Shown piece by piece: positions 7,383 through 15,434 of a stretch of 47,490 nucleotides of DNA (position 1 is its first letter; the number at the start of each line of letters is the position of its first letter). The stretch comes from Candidatus Hydrogenedens sp. GTDB lineage: Bacteria > Hydrogenedentota > Hydrogenedentia > Hydrogenedentales > JAEUWI01. The translations under genes were made by a program, and so were the position numbers. The notes under the pieces were generated by a model, which saw nothing but the letters and a program-made list of their open reading frames with translations, had not been told where the DNA came from and did not search any database. The stretch lies in assembly GCA_016125095.1 (NCBI GenBank), contig WGMK01000025.1, forward strand, positions 1 through 47,490, written 5' to 3'.

Positions 7383-8684
7383 TCAGCTGCTCTTGGCGCC
7401 CGTTCCGAGCAAGGCCTTCAGCTGTGCCTCCACCGGACCCTCGCGGAAGTATCCCGAATACGCTACCGTGCCGTCGCGTGCAATCAAGACCACCCACGGG
7501 GCGCCCTGCGCGGCGTACTTTCCAAAGGTGGAAGCCGAGCCATTATCCACGGCAACCGGGTACTGGAAGTCCATGATCTGGGTGTATTCTTCCACGGTCT
7601 GCGGGTCCTGCGGCGCTTGGGTTTCAATCGAGGTGGCCACGCCGAACACCCGAAGTCCCTGGTCGCCGTAGCTGCCCAGCAGCCGCTCGATGCTCGGGCG
7701 CATCGATTCGCAGGCCGGGCACACCACCTGGAAAAACTCGATCATTACGACCTGACCGCGCAGGTCCGCGAGGTTCAGGGCGTCGCCATGCACCCAGGCG
7801 GACGCATCGATTTCCGGCGCGGGCTGGCCAATAAGCGCAATGACCTGCAACTGGCGCGTCGCCATGCCCGCCAGGTCCGGGTAGGTGTCGACTAGTTCCG
7901 TGATTTTTGCAAAGCCGGCCTTGGCCTTGTCGTACTCGCCCTGCTCCATCGCGTGCATTGACGCCAGATAGCGGCCCTCTACCAGCAGCTGCGCCGCGGT
8001 GTCGGCCCGGGAGTAATCCGCGTGGTCCAGCACGAGCTTTTCAATGGCGGCCACTCCGCCCTCAAAGTCCTCCGCGCCAAACCGGGCCAGGGCAAGGTTC
8101 CACAGCACATCGCCCTGCGTTTCCGCCGGCAGGGCGCCGAGCGTGTCGGGCGAAAGGGCGGCCAACACCTCCGCGGCCGCGGTATAGCGGCGCGCGCTGC
8201 GATATAACTCAGCCAGCTGTAGCGCCTTTTCGGCATCTTGCGGACTTGTGCCGACTTCGCCCGCCAGGGAGCGCATGCGGGCCAGCTTGGTATCGGCCAT
8301 CGTCAGCCACTGGTCGAGCTGCTCCACGGTCTTGAAGCCTTCTTCATAATCGACAATCGCGCCATTCGGCTCAATGACAACGAGCGTCGGCAGCGAACCG
8401 TCGCTATAGCGCATGACCAGCTCCGACTCCTTGTCGGCGTCTAGCTTGACGGGGATGTACGCCTCCAGGCGCTTGGCGGTGGCGTCGTCCGAAAACGTGT
8501 ACTGTTCCAGCATCTTGCAGGGCGGGCACCACGTGGCGAAGATGTCCGCGAAGATGAGCTTGCCCGAGGCCTCGGCCTGTCGCTGCGCCTCGGCAAAGTC
8601 GGTCAGCCAGGGAATTTTGGATTCCTCGGCCATGGCGCACAGCGGCAGCAGCACGACGCAGGCGATTCCAATCAAGTACTTCAT
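7383..8684 (-). CDS. Periplasmic protein with two thioredoxin-like domains
   Basis: A 433-residue exported protein. Residues 1-19 (MKYLIGIACVVLLPLCAMA) form a signal peptide. A thioredoxin-like domain follows with the redox motif CPPC at 53-56 and a cis-Pro loop (GSLPTLVVIEP). A helical TPR-like linker (about 150-280) leads to a second thioredoxin-like domain of the TlpA/AhpC type with CPAC at 322-325 and QGAPWVVLIARDG. It probably exchanges disulfides in the periplasm, for example reducing cytochrome apoproteins or repairing disulfides. The ATG at 8684 is chosen for the signal peptide and an AGGA 8 bases upstream. It is divergent from nhaA, sharing a 174-bp promoter region. Two active-site pairs in one chain could pass electrons between domains. 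Confidence 0.85.
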   Translation of the reverse strand: MKYLIGIACVVLLPLCAMAEESKIPWLTDFAEAQRQAEASGKLIFADIFATWCPPCKMLEQYTFSDDATAKRLEAYIPVKLDADKESELVMRYSDGSLPTLVVIEPNGAIVDYEEGFKTVEQLDQWLTMADTKLARMRSLAGEVGTSPQDAEKALQLAELYRSARRYTAAAEVLAALSPDTLGALPAETQGDVLWNLALARFGAEDFEGGVAAIEKLVLDHADYSRADTAAQLLVEGRYLASMHAMEQGEYDKAKAGFAKITELVDTYPDLAGMATRQLQVIALIGQPAPEIDASAWVHGDALNLADLRGQVVMIEFFQVVCPACESMRPSIERLLGSYGDQGLRVFGVATSIETQAPQDPQTVEEYTQIMDFQYPVAVDNGSASTFGKYAAQGAPWVVLIARDGTVAYSGYFREGPVEAQLKALLGTGAKSS

Positions 8685-8858
8685 CGGGTGTCCTTCAGGC
8701 ATTTTAGTTGCGGAAACGGCAGCCTTGCCCACGGGCCGTCCTCTGGCTGTATTCGAGTCGGCCCGGTTCCAAAGTCGGGAGAGCGGAATGGCTAGAAAAC
8801 TCCTGACGATATGGCGCACAATAGCAGAAATGACGCGCCGACAGGAAGGAGAGCGCCC

Positions 8859-10319
8859 ATGCTAAAGGATCTAGTTCCTCGAAAGGGGGAGAAACCACTG
8901 CCGCCGCTGGAGGAGCAGGGCACCCTGCATCACATCCTCCACAACGATTCTTTCGCGGCGGTACTCCTGCTCACGGGCTCGGTGCTGGCTTTCCTATGCG
9001 CCAACAGTTCGCTCCACCTCGAATTCATCGGGCTGCCGCTCAAAGAGTTCTACGAGAAGCTCTGGCACATGGATTTCGGTTTCGCCATCCATACCGTCGA
9101 GGTGACGCAGTCGCTGCATCACTGGATCAACGACGGCCTGATGGCCATCTTCTTTTTCGTGGTGGGGCTGGAGATCAAGCGCGAGATGCTCATCGGCGAG
9201 CTCTCGTCGGTGCGCAAGGCCGCGCTGCCCATTGCGGCGGCGCTCGGCGGCATGCTGGTGCCGGCCATCATCTTCTACGCAGTCAATTTCTCCGGTGACG
9301 GCGCGCATGGCTGGGGTATCCCGATGGCCACCGACATTGCCTTCGCGGTCGGCGTGATGGGCCTGCTGAGCAAGCGGGTGCCATCCAGCCTCGCGGTTTT
9401 CCTCATGGCGCTGGCCATCGTCGACGACCTCGGGGCCGTGGTCGTCATCGCCTTGTTCTACACCAGCAGCATCGCCGCGACGCAGTTGTTCGCGGGACTT
9501 GTCCTCATCGGCTTTTCCTACCTGCTCTCGGTCTTGGGCGTCCGCAACACGCTGGTATACGCGCTGTTGTTCGTGCTTATCTGGCTCAACTTCTTGCAGT
9601 CCGGCGTGCATGCGACCATCGCGGGCGTACTGTTCGCCTTTACGATTCCGCTCGATGCGCGCTACGAGCCGACACTCTTCTCCGACCGCATCAAGGAACT
9701 GCTGCGCCGCTTCGACAATGTCGAGCACGTTGACGGTCCGCGTATCGTGAGCGCCCGCCAGCAACGCCTGGTGCGCGCCATCGAGAACGAGTGCATCTAC
9801 GTCGAGGCGCCCCTGCAGCGTATCGAGAATAAGCTGCACCCGATCACCGCATTCATCATCATGCCGATTTTCGCCTTTGCCAACGCCGGCGTGCAGATAG
9901 ACTTCTCGCATGTGGCTGATCAGGTCTTCAGCACGGTCAGCCTGGGCGTCGTATTGGGCCTGTTGCTCGGCAAGCAGATCGGCATCACGTTCTTCTCCTG
10001 GCTGGTGGTGAAGCTGGGATTGGCAGAACTGCCGACCGGCGTATCCTGGAAGCAGATCTATGCGGCGTCCTGCCTGGGCTCCATCGGGTTCACCATGTCG
10101 CTGTTCATCGCTGAACTCGCTTATGCCGGCGGCGGCGAGGTGGTACACGCGGCGGCCGAGGCGGCCGGTAATATCGATCCGCATGTGGTCGCCCATCTGC
10201 CGGAGGCGAAGATCGGCGTGCTTGTCGGCAGTTTGATCGCCGGCCTGTACGGGACGCTTGTCATGTATCTCGTGACGAGCAAGCCCGAGCCGGGCGCCGT
10301 CAGCGTGTCGCACCACTAA
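8859..10319 (+). CDS. nhaA: Na+/H+ antiporter NhaA
   Basis: A 486-residue inner-membrane antiporter exchanging Na+ for H+. The two transport aspartates are visible in LMALAIVDDLGAVVVIALFY, and IPMATDIAFAVGVMGLL is the conserved discontinuous-helix region; GLEIKREMLIGEL and SIGFTMSLFIAELAY are further family marks. It is about 100 residues longer than the E. coli protein. Extra length sits in the N-terminal part, in a charged insert (about residues 265-320, including RIKELLRRFDNVEHVDG) and at the C-terminus. AAGGAG lies 9 bases before the chosen ATG; an in-frame ATG at 8811 is unlikely. The downstream REC-GGDEF-like gene starts 22 bp after the stop, so the two are probably co-transcribed. Confidence 0.95.
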   Translation: MLKDLVPRKGEKPLPPLEEQGTLHHILHNDSFAAVLLLTGSVLAFLCANSSLHLEFIGLPLKEFYEKLWHMDFGFAIHTVEVTQSLHHWINDGLMAIFFFVVGLEIKREMLIGELSSVRKAALPIAAALGGMLVPAIIFYAVNFSGDGAHGWGIPMATDIAFAVGVMGLLSKRVPSSLAVFLMALAIVDDLGAVVVIALFYTSSIAATQLFAGLVLIGFSYLLSVLGVRNTLVYALLFVLIWLNFLQSGVHATIAGVLFAFTIPLDARYEPTLFSDRIKELLRRFDNVEHVDGPRIVSARQQRLVRAIENECIYVEAPLQRIENKLHPITAFIIMPIFAFANAGVQIDFSHVADQVFSTVSLGVVLGLLLGKQIGITFFSWLVVKLGLAELPTGVSWKQIYAASCLGSIGFTMSLFIAELAYAGGGEVVHAAAEAAGNIDPHVVAHLPEAKIGVLVGSLIAGLYGTLVMYLVTSKPEPGAVSVSHH

Positions 10320-10341
10320 CGAAGCTGGAGAAGACTCGGCC

Positions 10342-11205
10342 ATGAATCCGCCCGCCGCCAAGCACAAGCATACGGTCTTGCTGGTTGACGAAGACGCCGT
10401 GCAACTCGGCATGATTCGGGATTACCTGCTGCGCGCAGAGTTTGTCGTGCAATCCGCCACCGACGCCTGGTCGGCCATGCGGATGGTCCGGGAATCCGGC
10501 GTGGAACTGGTCATCGTCAATCTTGCGGGCGCCGAGCGTGTGGGGCAGGGGCTGCGGGAAAAGTGCGCGCTGCTGCCCGAGGGCCGCGACCTTCCGTTCC
10601 TGTTTATCGCGCCTGAAGCCGACAAGGACCTGCAGGTGCGTTCGCTCCGCGCGGGAGTCGATGACTTTGTAACAGCCCCCTTTGATCCCGTGGTGCTGGT
10701 CGCTCGTTCCCAGGCGATTCTCGCCCGGCGCGCGGCCTACGAGGAATTGGTACGGGTCGATCCGATGACCCGGCTGCTCAACCGACGGACTTTCAACGAG
10801 GAGCTTGAGCGCGAAATCGAGCGCCTGCTGCGCTACGAGCGCGCGGCTTCGCTGCTCGTGCTGGATGTGGAGGGGCTGGAGCAGCTCAATCAGGAGCACG
10901 GCATTGCTGCGGGCGACCTGCTGCTTACCTGCCTCTCCGGCGTGGTGCTCTCGAACATCCGCAATATCGATCTCGCGGGCCGCTGCCCTGGCGGGAGCAT
11001 CGCCGTGCTGCTGCCGGAGACACCGGCGCCGGGCGCCCGCCTGCTCGGAGACCGCATTTCGGAGCGGCTGGGCGCGATAGCACAGCATATTGCTGGCACA
11101 ACCATACAGATCCGACACGGGGTGTCCACCGCCCCCGAGGATGGCGGGAACGTGTCCGATCTCCTGGCCGCCGCGATGGCTTCGTTCCCTGCTGCAGGAA
11201 GCTGA
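10342..11205 (+). CDS. Degenerate response-regulator (REC) / GGDEF-like protein
   Basis: A 287-residue two-domain protein. Residues about 10-125 fold like a receiver domain (TVLLVDEDAVQLGM), but the phospho-acceptor Asp is replaced by Asn60 (VIVNLAGA) and the conserved Lys by Ala112 (DDFVTAPF). Residues about 135-285 resemble a diguanylate cyclase domain: DPMTRLLNRRTF matches the start of GGDEF domains and LVLDVEGLEQLN the metal-binding strand. The signature itself is PGGSI (216-220) instead of GG(D/E)EF, so catalysis is unlikely. It may be a phosphorylation-independent scaffold or nucleotide-binding protein. Co-directional and 22 bp after nhaA, suggesting a link with ion homeostasis; that link is inference. 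Confidence 0.8.
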   Translation: MNPPAAKHKHTVLLVDEDAVQLGMIRDYLLRAEFVVQSATDAWSAMRMVRESGVELVIVNLAGAERVGQGLREKCALLPEGRDLPFLFIAPEADKDLQVRSLRAGVDDFVTAPFDPVVLVARSQAILARRAAYEELVRVDPMTRLLNRRTFNEELEREIERLLRYERAASLLVLDVEGLEQLNQEHGIAAGDLLLTCLSGVVLSNIRNIDLAGRCPGGSIAVLLPETPAPGARLLGDRISERLGAIAQHIAGTTIQIRHGVSTAPEDGGNVSDLLAAAMASFPAAGS

Positions 11206-11305
11206 TCTGCGGAAAAACGGCCGATTTGACCCGATTTTCGGGCATGGTGAAACCCTAATCCGCCTGTGGTAAATTCTTGCGCCGAGGAGCCAGCAAGAAC
11301 GCGCT

Positions 11306-12085
11306 ATGGAACGACAGCTCGAATTTCACTGGACTGCTGAGACAGAACCCTCCGGGGTGCCGGTCACTTCTATTGCCGCACTCGCGCCCGTCGTCCCGCC
11401 GCTGGCCGAGCGCGAATATGCAGCCATGCTGGCTGATTCCGCCCGGGTGCCTGTGCGGCTCGCCTTCACCAACAATCGCAGCACCATCATGTCCGTGCGG
11501 CATGTGGACGGGATGGCCCGGGTGCGGCTGCACCGCATGTTCCTCGATGCCCCGCACGAAGTCCGCGAAGCGGTGGCCCGGTGGGTGCGCAATCCCAAGT
11601 CCGCCCCGGCGGGCCGAATTCTGGATGCGTTTATCCGGGCGCACCGGAACGAACTGCCTGCGCCGCCGCCGCGCGCCATTCAGCCGCGCGAAGATGGCCA
11701 AGTGCACAACCTGCGTGCCCTCTACGACGAAGTCAATCAGCGGGAGTTCGGGGGCGGCGTGGCCTGTTCCATCACGTGGGGGCTTGCCCCGCGCCAACGG
11801 CGCCGCAGAAGCATCCGCCTCGGCAGCTATTGCCCTGCTACCAACCTGATCCGCATCCATCCCCGTCTCGATGACACGCGCGTGCCCGCGTTCTTCGTGC
11901 GCTACGTGATTTTTCACGAAATGCTGCACGCGCATCTGGGCATCCACGATGGTCCGGACGGGCGTCGCCGTATTCACCATGCGGAGTTCCAGCGCTACGA
12001 GCGTGCCTACCCCGACTATCAGGCGGCCCTCGATTGGCTCGAGGATCCCCGGAATCTCGGCCGCCTGTTGCGCTCTGGAAAATAG
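11306..12085 (+). CDS. SprT-like zinc metallopeptidase domain protein
   Basis: A 259-residue protein whose C-terminal part carries the zinc-peptidase signature HEMLH (204-208), followed by HHAEFQR (224-230), in which the second His is placed for the third ligand. The preceding NLIRIHPRLDD and PAFFVRYVIFHEMLH match SprT-like/M48-related peptidases. An N-terminal region (1-130) has no family I can name; RLHRMFLDAP and the tract RQRRRR are visible. No signal peptide, so cytoplasmic. SprT/Spartan relatives act on DNA-protein crosslinks in eukaryotes; the bacterial role is not settled. The start is ATG 11306. It is followed after 29 bp by a small membrane-protein gene on the same strand. Confidence 0.8.
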   Translation: MERQLEFHWTAETEPSGVPVTSIAALAPVVPPLAEREYAAMLADSARVPVRLAFTNNRSTIMSVRHVDGMARVRLHRMFLDAPHEVREAVARWVRNPKSAPAGRILDAFIRAHRNELPAPPPRAIQPREDGQVHNLRALYDEVNQREFGGGVACSITWGLAPRQRRRRSIRLGSYCPATNLIRIHPRLDDTRVPAFFVRYVIFHEMLHAHLGIHDGPDGRRRIHHAEFQRYERAYPDYQAALDWLEDPRNLGRLLRSGK

Positions 12086-12114
12086 CCATCGCCGGGTGTG
12101 CTACATTGCCGCGC

Positions 12115-12645
12115 ATGGCCGAGACCTCACTCAACAGTTATGTTCGCGGGCAGATGTTCCGATTTGCCGGCGCGGTCGCGGCCCTGCTGCTTTCCATCGC
12201 GCTTTCCTACGGTATCGTGCGCTATGCCGTGCGGGATTTTTCCGTGGTCGGCGGCCCCGGCGTGGAGACCCTGGAAATGGCGCGCGAAGTTCGCGGCCTT
12301 TCCAATGCCCTGGCCTTCTGGGCCAACGACTTCTTCTCGCGTTTTCCTCCCGAGGGCGGGGCCGTGGACCCCGACGCCCGGCGGTGGGCCGGCCAAGTGC
12401 TCGCGCCCCAGTATGACGAACTCCGCGAACAGGCCGTGACCGCCGATTTCCCCCATCCGGTCTGGCGCGATTTGGTCGCTGCGGTCTATCGGTGCGGCTA
12501 TGTGCTCCGGGAACCGGCAAACGAAGCGGCCCGGAAGCAGACCGCCGTGGAAGTACGCACTGCCATCGCCCAGGCCGAATCGTGGATACTCGAAGAGAAG
12601 CTGGATCGTTATCTTCCCGCGGCGCAGCAACCGTTCCGCTTTTGA
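12115..12645 (+). CDS. Membrane-anchored protein of unknown function
   Basis: A 176-residue protein with one membrane-spanning segment near the N-terminus (about residues 15-39, FRFAGAVAALLLSIALSYGI) and a soluble, helix-rich, probably periplasmic domain rich in Trp and Arg (WANDFF, VWRDLVAAVYRCGYVLRE). No family recognised. The ATG at 12115 is chosen because it opens the membrane anchor; the in-frame ATG at 12034 would overlap the preceding gene by 52 bases. It lies between the SprT-like gene and an ECF sigma gene and could share a transcript with the former. Confidence 0.65.
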   Translation: MAETSLNSYVRGQMFRFAGAVAALLLSIALSYGIVRYAVRDFSVVGGPGVETLEMAREVRGLSNALAFWANDFFSRFPPEGGAVDPDARRWAGQVLAPQYDELREQAVTADFPHPVWRDLVAAVYRCGYVLREPANEAARKQTAVEVRTAIAQAESWILEEKLDRYLPAAQQPFRF

Positions 12646-12700
12646 CATGTTCCCGCAGGCTCGACCATGCTTCCCGGCGTGGAAGCTATTTTTTCCATAA

Positions 12701-12727
12701 GGAATTTGTGATGAAAATGTGCGCTGA
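12701..12727 (+). promoter_or_regulatory. Candidate ECF-sigma-type promoter upstream of the sigma factor gene
   Basis: GGAATTT (12701-12707), 15 bases, then GCTGA (12723-12727). This resembles the extracytoplasmic-stress consensus GGAACTT-N15-TCTGA with one mismatch in each box. It would start transcription near 12733, leaving a short leader with GGAGG before the ATG at 12766. ECF sigma genes are often self-regulated. Confidence 0.35.
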
Positions 12728-12765
12728 CGGTATCTTAGGCAAGGAACGAACCGGAGGTACGGGAT

Positions 12766-13446
12766 ATGCCCGCCACTGCCGCCTTGCTGAAACCTCAATC
12801 GCATGCTGCTGCGCTCTCCGCGCGGCGCGTGCGGGGCATTGAGGGCCATCCGATGACCGCTGAGTTGCAGTCCAGCACCGACGAAAGCCTGATGGAATTG
12901 CTCGCCTCGGGCCGCCAGGATGCCTTGGCGTCGCTCGTGCGGCGGTACCAGAACGATGTGTTCCGTTTCTGCCTGCACTATGTGAAGGATGCCGAGGTGG
13001 CCAAGGAGATGTCGCAGGAGACGTTTATCCGCGTCTATACCGCCCGTGAACGCTTCGACGTGTCGCGTCGGTTCAAGCCCTGGATGCTCTGCATCGCGCG
13101 CAATCTCTGTCTGAATGAACTCAAGCGCCGCAAGATGGTGCATATGGAAACTCTCGAGGAGTACGTGTCGACCGCCCGCGAGGACGGAAACGAACTGCTG
13201 AAGAGTCCCTCGGATGCGCCCGATGAACAACTGATGACTGGCGAGCGCCACAGCGCGCTGATGGCCGCCATCGACCGCTTGCCCGAGGACCAGTCCGAGG
13301 TGATCAAGCTGCGCTACTTCGACCAGCTTTCGGCGCGTGAAATTGCGGAAATCGTGGATAGTACGGAAGGCGCAATCAGGACGCGCCTTCATCGGATACT
13401 GAAACAACTGCGTGTGCTTTGCGCCGATTTTATCGAGGAAGTGTGA
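12766..13446 (+). CDS. ECF-type RNA polymerase sigma factor
   Basis: A 226-residue sigma-70-family protein of the ECF class, redirecting RNA polymerase to a small regulon. Region 2 is clear (about residues 50-120: LVRRYQNDVFRFCLHYV, then EMSQETFIRVY and FKPWMLCIARNLCLNELKRRK). A short acidic linker leads to region 4 (about 165-220: RLPEDQSEVIKLRYFDQLSAREIAEIV, then EGAIRTRLHRILKQL, the helix-turn-helix). ATG 12766 is chosen because GGAGG lies 8 bases upstream; a later ATG at 12853 begins at MTAELQ but has no ribosome site, so the first 29 residues could be spurious. Its stop overlaps the GTG of the next gene, a membrane protein likely to control it. Confidence 0.93.
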   Translation: MPATAALLKPQSHAAALSARRVRGIEGHPMTAELQSSTDESLMELLASGRQDALASLVRRYQNDVFRFCLHYVKDAEVAKEMSQETFIRVYTARERFDVSRRFKPWMLCIARNLCLNELKRRKMVHMETLEEYVSTAREDGNELLKSPSDAPDEQLMTGERHSALMAAIDRLPEDQSEVIKLRYFDQLSAREIAEIVDSTEGAIRTRLHRILKQLRVLCADFIEEV

Positions 13447-15179
13447 GCGAGTCCGAGACCACATACGAGCAGCGATTGATTCTATTGCTGGAATCCGGGG
13501 GGGGACCCGACCCGGAACTGGCACAGTTGCTTCAATCCGATGCCGCCGCAGCCGCCGACTGGGCGGCGCTCCGCAGCGTGGATAGCGCGCTGCAATCGGC
13601 GGCCGTTGTCTGGCGCACGCACGAATTGGATGAAGACCTCTGGCCGCGCATCGAATCGGCACTGGCCACCGAGGATTCTGCACTCGAATCCGCCATCGCC
13701 GCGCTCGCTCCGGATGCCGACGCGCCTGAAGACCTGCTCGGCGCCATCATGGCGTCGCTGCCGTCCGAGGATGAGACGGGCATCGACCCGGCGCTGGAGG
13801 GCGCTTTGATTTCGCTGGGCTCGGCCTATCGCGCCGGTGCCCCGGAAGTCAACCTGGTCGACCTCGTATTGGACAAGGCCCGGCAGACGGGCTCCGGCAA
13901 CATTGTTACGTTCCCGAATGCGGGGCAATCGGCCGACCGCAAGTCTGCGCCGCTCGAATGGCGGCGGACGCTGGCGGTCGCCGCCGTGGCTGTGATGGTC
14001 TTCGGCGCGGGTTTCTTCGCGCGGGAAGTGCTTCCGGCATCGTCGCGACAGCTCGAGATCGCGCAGCATCAGGGGCGCTCTGGCTCCAGCGGGAATCTTG
14101 AGCTTGCCCGCGCCAGCCAGGCGGCCGAAGGCGAGGGTGAACGTATCGCTCTCATGTCCGGCGCGCCGGATGCCTCGGCTAGCGACGGCGAGCTTTCGCC
14201 TCCCGGGCCGCGCTCGAAGCCGGCGCGTGAGGCCCGGCCGCTGACGCTCAAGGAACTCGTCGATTCGCATCTGGGTGCCATGCGTCAGGATGCCGCAGCG
14301 CTCAACCAGATGGGGCAGTGGGCCAGCCTGACGCCCGAGGAGGCTTCCGAGCTAATTCAGCAGTCGGGGCTGAGTCCCGATGCGCTCTTGGGAGCGACCC
14401 AATTTCTGGCTCCGGAGCAGGCGATTCCGCTGCTCGAGGCCGCCATCGTCGCGAACCCGGATGATCCGTACCTGCGCTATGCGCTCTCGGACCAGTACCG
14501 CAATACGGATAAAAACGCGGAGTACCTCGCCAGCCTGCGCGATTGGCAGGCGGTAGACCCGGACAACGCGCTGCCGCTGTTCCTCGAGGCCGAGATGGCC
14601 CTGGCGCAGGGCGACCTGGCGGGCGGCAACGCCCTGCTCGATCAGGCGGCATCGGCGGCCTATGTCGAATCGTACGATGCGCAGCGTGCGCGGCAGCACG
14701 CCGCCGCACTCGAGGCGGCGGGCTACAGTTCGGAGAACGCGCGCTATCTTGCGGCGGTGACGGCCGGAAGCGACGAGTATGCCATGCTGCATACCGTGGG
14801 CGACGACCTGATGGAACAGGGCCGGCTGCTGGAAGAGCAGGGACTCAACAGCGAGGCGGCCGATGTATACGACGCGCTGCGTGTGATGGGCGAGCAGGCC
14901 GAGCTTTCGGCGCAAAGCCCCAACTCGCTGACGGCGGCGCTGGAAATTCAGGATTCCGCCATCAATGCGCTCTACGCCCTGCAAGACTTGTGGCAGCCCG
15001 AGACCCTGGACGCCCTCGAGGTGATGGCCGGTGAAGTGGTGAATGGTCTTCAGGGGCTGGCGGACCTGATGGACTCGCTGAATCAGGCCCTCAACACGGA
15101 TCCGACGAGCGCGATGGACTATACGGAGAACGTGCTCAACGGCGATATCGCAGGGTTGTTTAATACCTTTCTTCGATAG
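13443..15179 (+). CDS. Putative anti-sigma-like membrane protein with TPR domain
   Basis: A 578-residue protein starting at a GTG that overlaps the sigma-factor stop (GTGA), with GAGGAA just upstream, so it is translationally coupled. The N-terminal cytoplasmic part (1-172) contains three imperfect tandem units of about 35 residues, each opening with D(S/P)AL(Q/E)(S/G)A and ending in an amphipathic helix (DEDLWPRIESAL, PEDLLGAIMASL, EVNLVDLVLDKA). One transmembrane segment follows (about 175-193, after LEWRR). The large periplasmic part (200-578) is helical and TPR-like (YLRYALSDQYRNTDKNAEYLASLRDW; LPLFLEAEMALAQGDLAGG). The usual ZAS zinc motif (H-x3-C-x2-C) of anti-sigma factors is absent. 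Position, topology and coupling suggest it holds or senses for the sigma factor; this is inference. Confidence 0.72.
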   Translation: MSESETTYEQRLILLLESGGGPDPELAQLLQSDAAAAADWAALRSVDSALQSAAVVWRTHELDEDLWPRIESALATEDSALESAIAALAPDADAPEDLLGAIMASLPSEDETGIDPALEGALISLGSAYRAGAPEVNLVDLVLDKARQTGSGNIVTFPNAGQSADRKSAPLEWRRTLAVAAVAVMVFGAGFFAREVLPASSRQLEIAQHQGRSGSSGNLELARASQAAEGEGERIALMSGAPDASASDGELSPPGPRSKPAREARPLTLKELVDSHLGAMRQDAAALNQMGQWASLTPEEASELIQQSGLSPDALLGATQFLAPEQAIPLLEAAIVANPDDPYLRYALSDQYRNTDKNAEYLASLRDWQAVDPDNALPLFLEAEMALAQGDLAGGNALLDQAASAAYVESYDAQRARQHAAALEAAGYSSENARYLAAVTAGSDEYAMLHTVGDDLMEQGRLLEEQGLNSEAADVYDALRVMGEQAELSAQSPNSLTAALEIQDSAINALYALQDLWQPETLDALEVMAGEVVNGLQGLADLMDSLNQALNTDPTSAMDYTENVLNGDIAGLFNTFLR

Positions 15180-15205
15180 CTGAACGTAAAAGATTATATC
15201 GTGCA

Positions 15206-15242
15206 GCGCGGAAGGTGTAGGGCTTCCGCGCTTACTTTTTTT
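15206..15242 (+). terminator. Rho-independent terminator of the sigma/anti-sigma operon
   Basis: A 9-bp perfect stem (15206-15214 with 15223-15231), 8-base loop, then TTACTTTTTTT. It begins 26 bases after the stop. Confidence 0.9.
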
Positions 15243-15291
15243 GCGGGTGTCCGTTTCGCGATAGAAAATGTACCGCCGAGCGTGTCCACGC

Positions 15292-15320
15292 TTGAGGCCG
15301 TAATTTCCCGCCGCTACAAT
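15292..15320 (+). promoter_or_regulatory. Sigma-70-like promoter of the phospholipase C gene
   Basis: TTGAGG (15292-15297), exactly 17 bases, TACAAT (15315-15320). It stands between the upstream terminator and the phospholipase C gene, giving a leader of about 108 bases. Confidence 0.6.
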
Positions 15321-15434
15321 GCGAGCGCCAAGATGCGGCCGCAATTGCCGGCCTTTCACGATATCGCATCCCGTCTGGGCCCCCGGATTAAATCTCTGGT
15401 GCGGTCCTCCGGGGCATAACCTGCGAGGCAAGAC

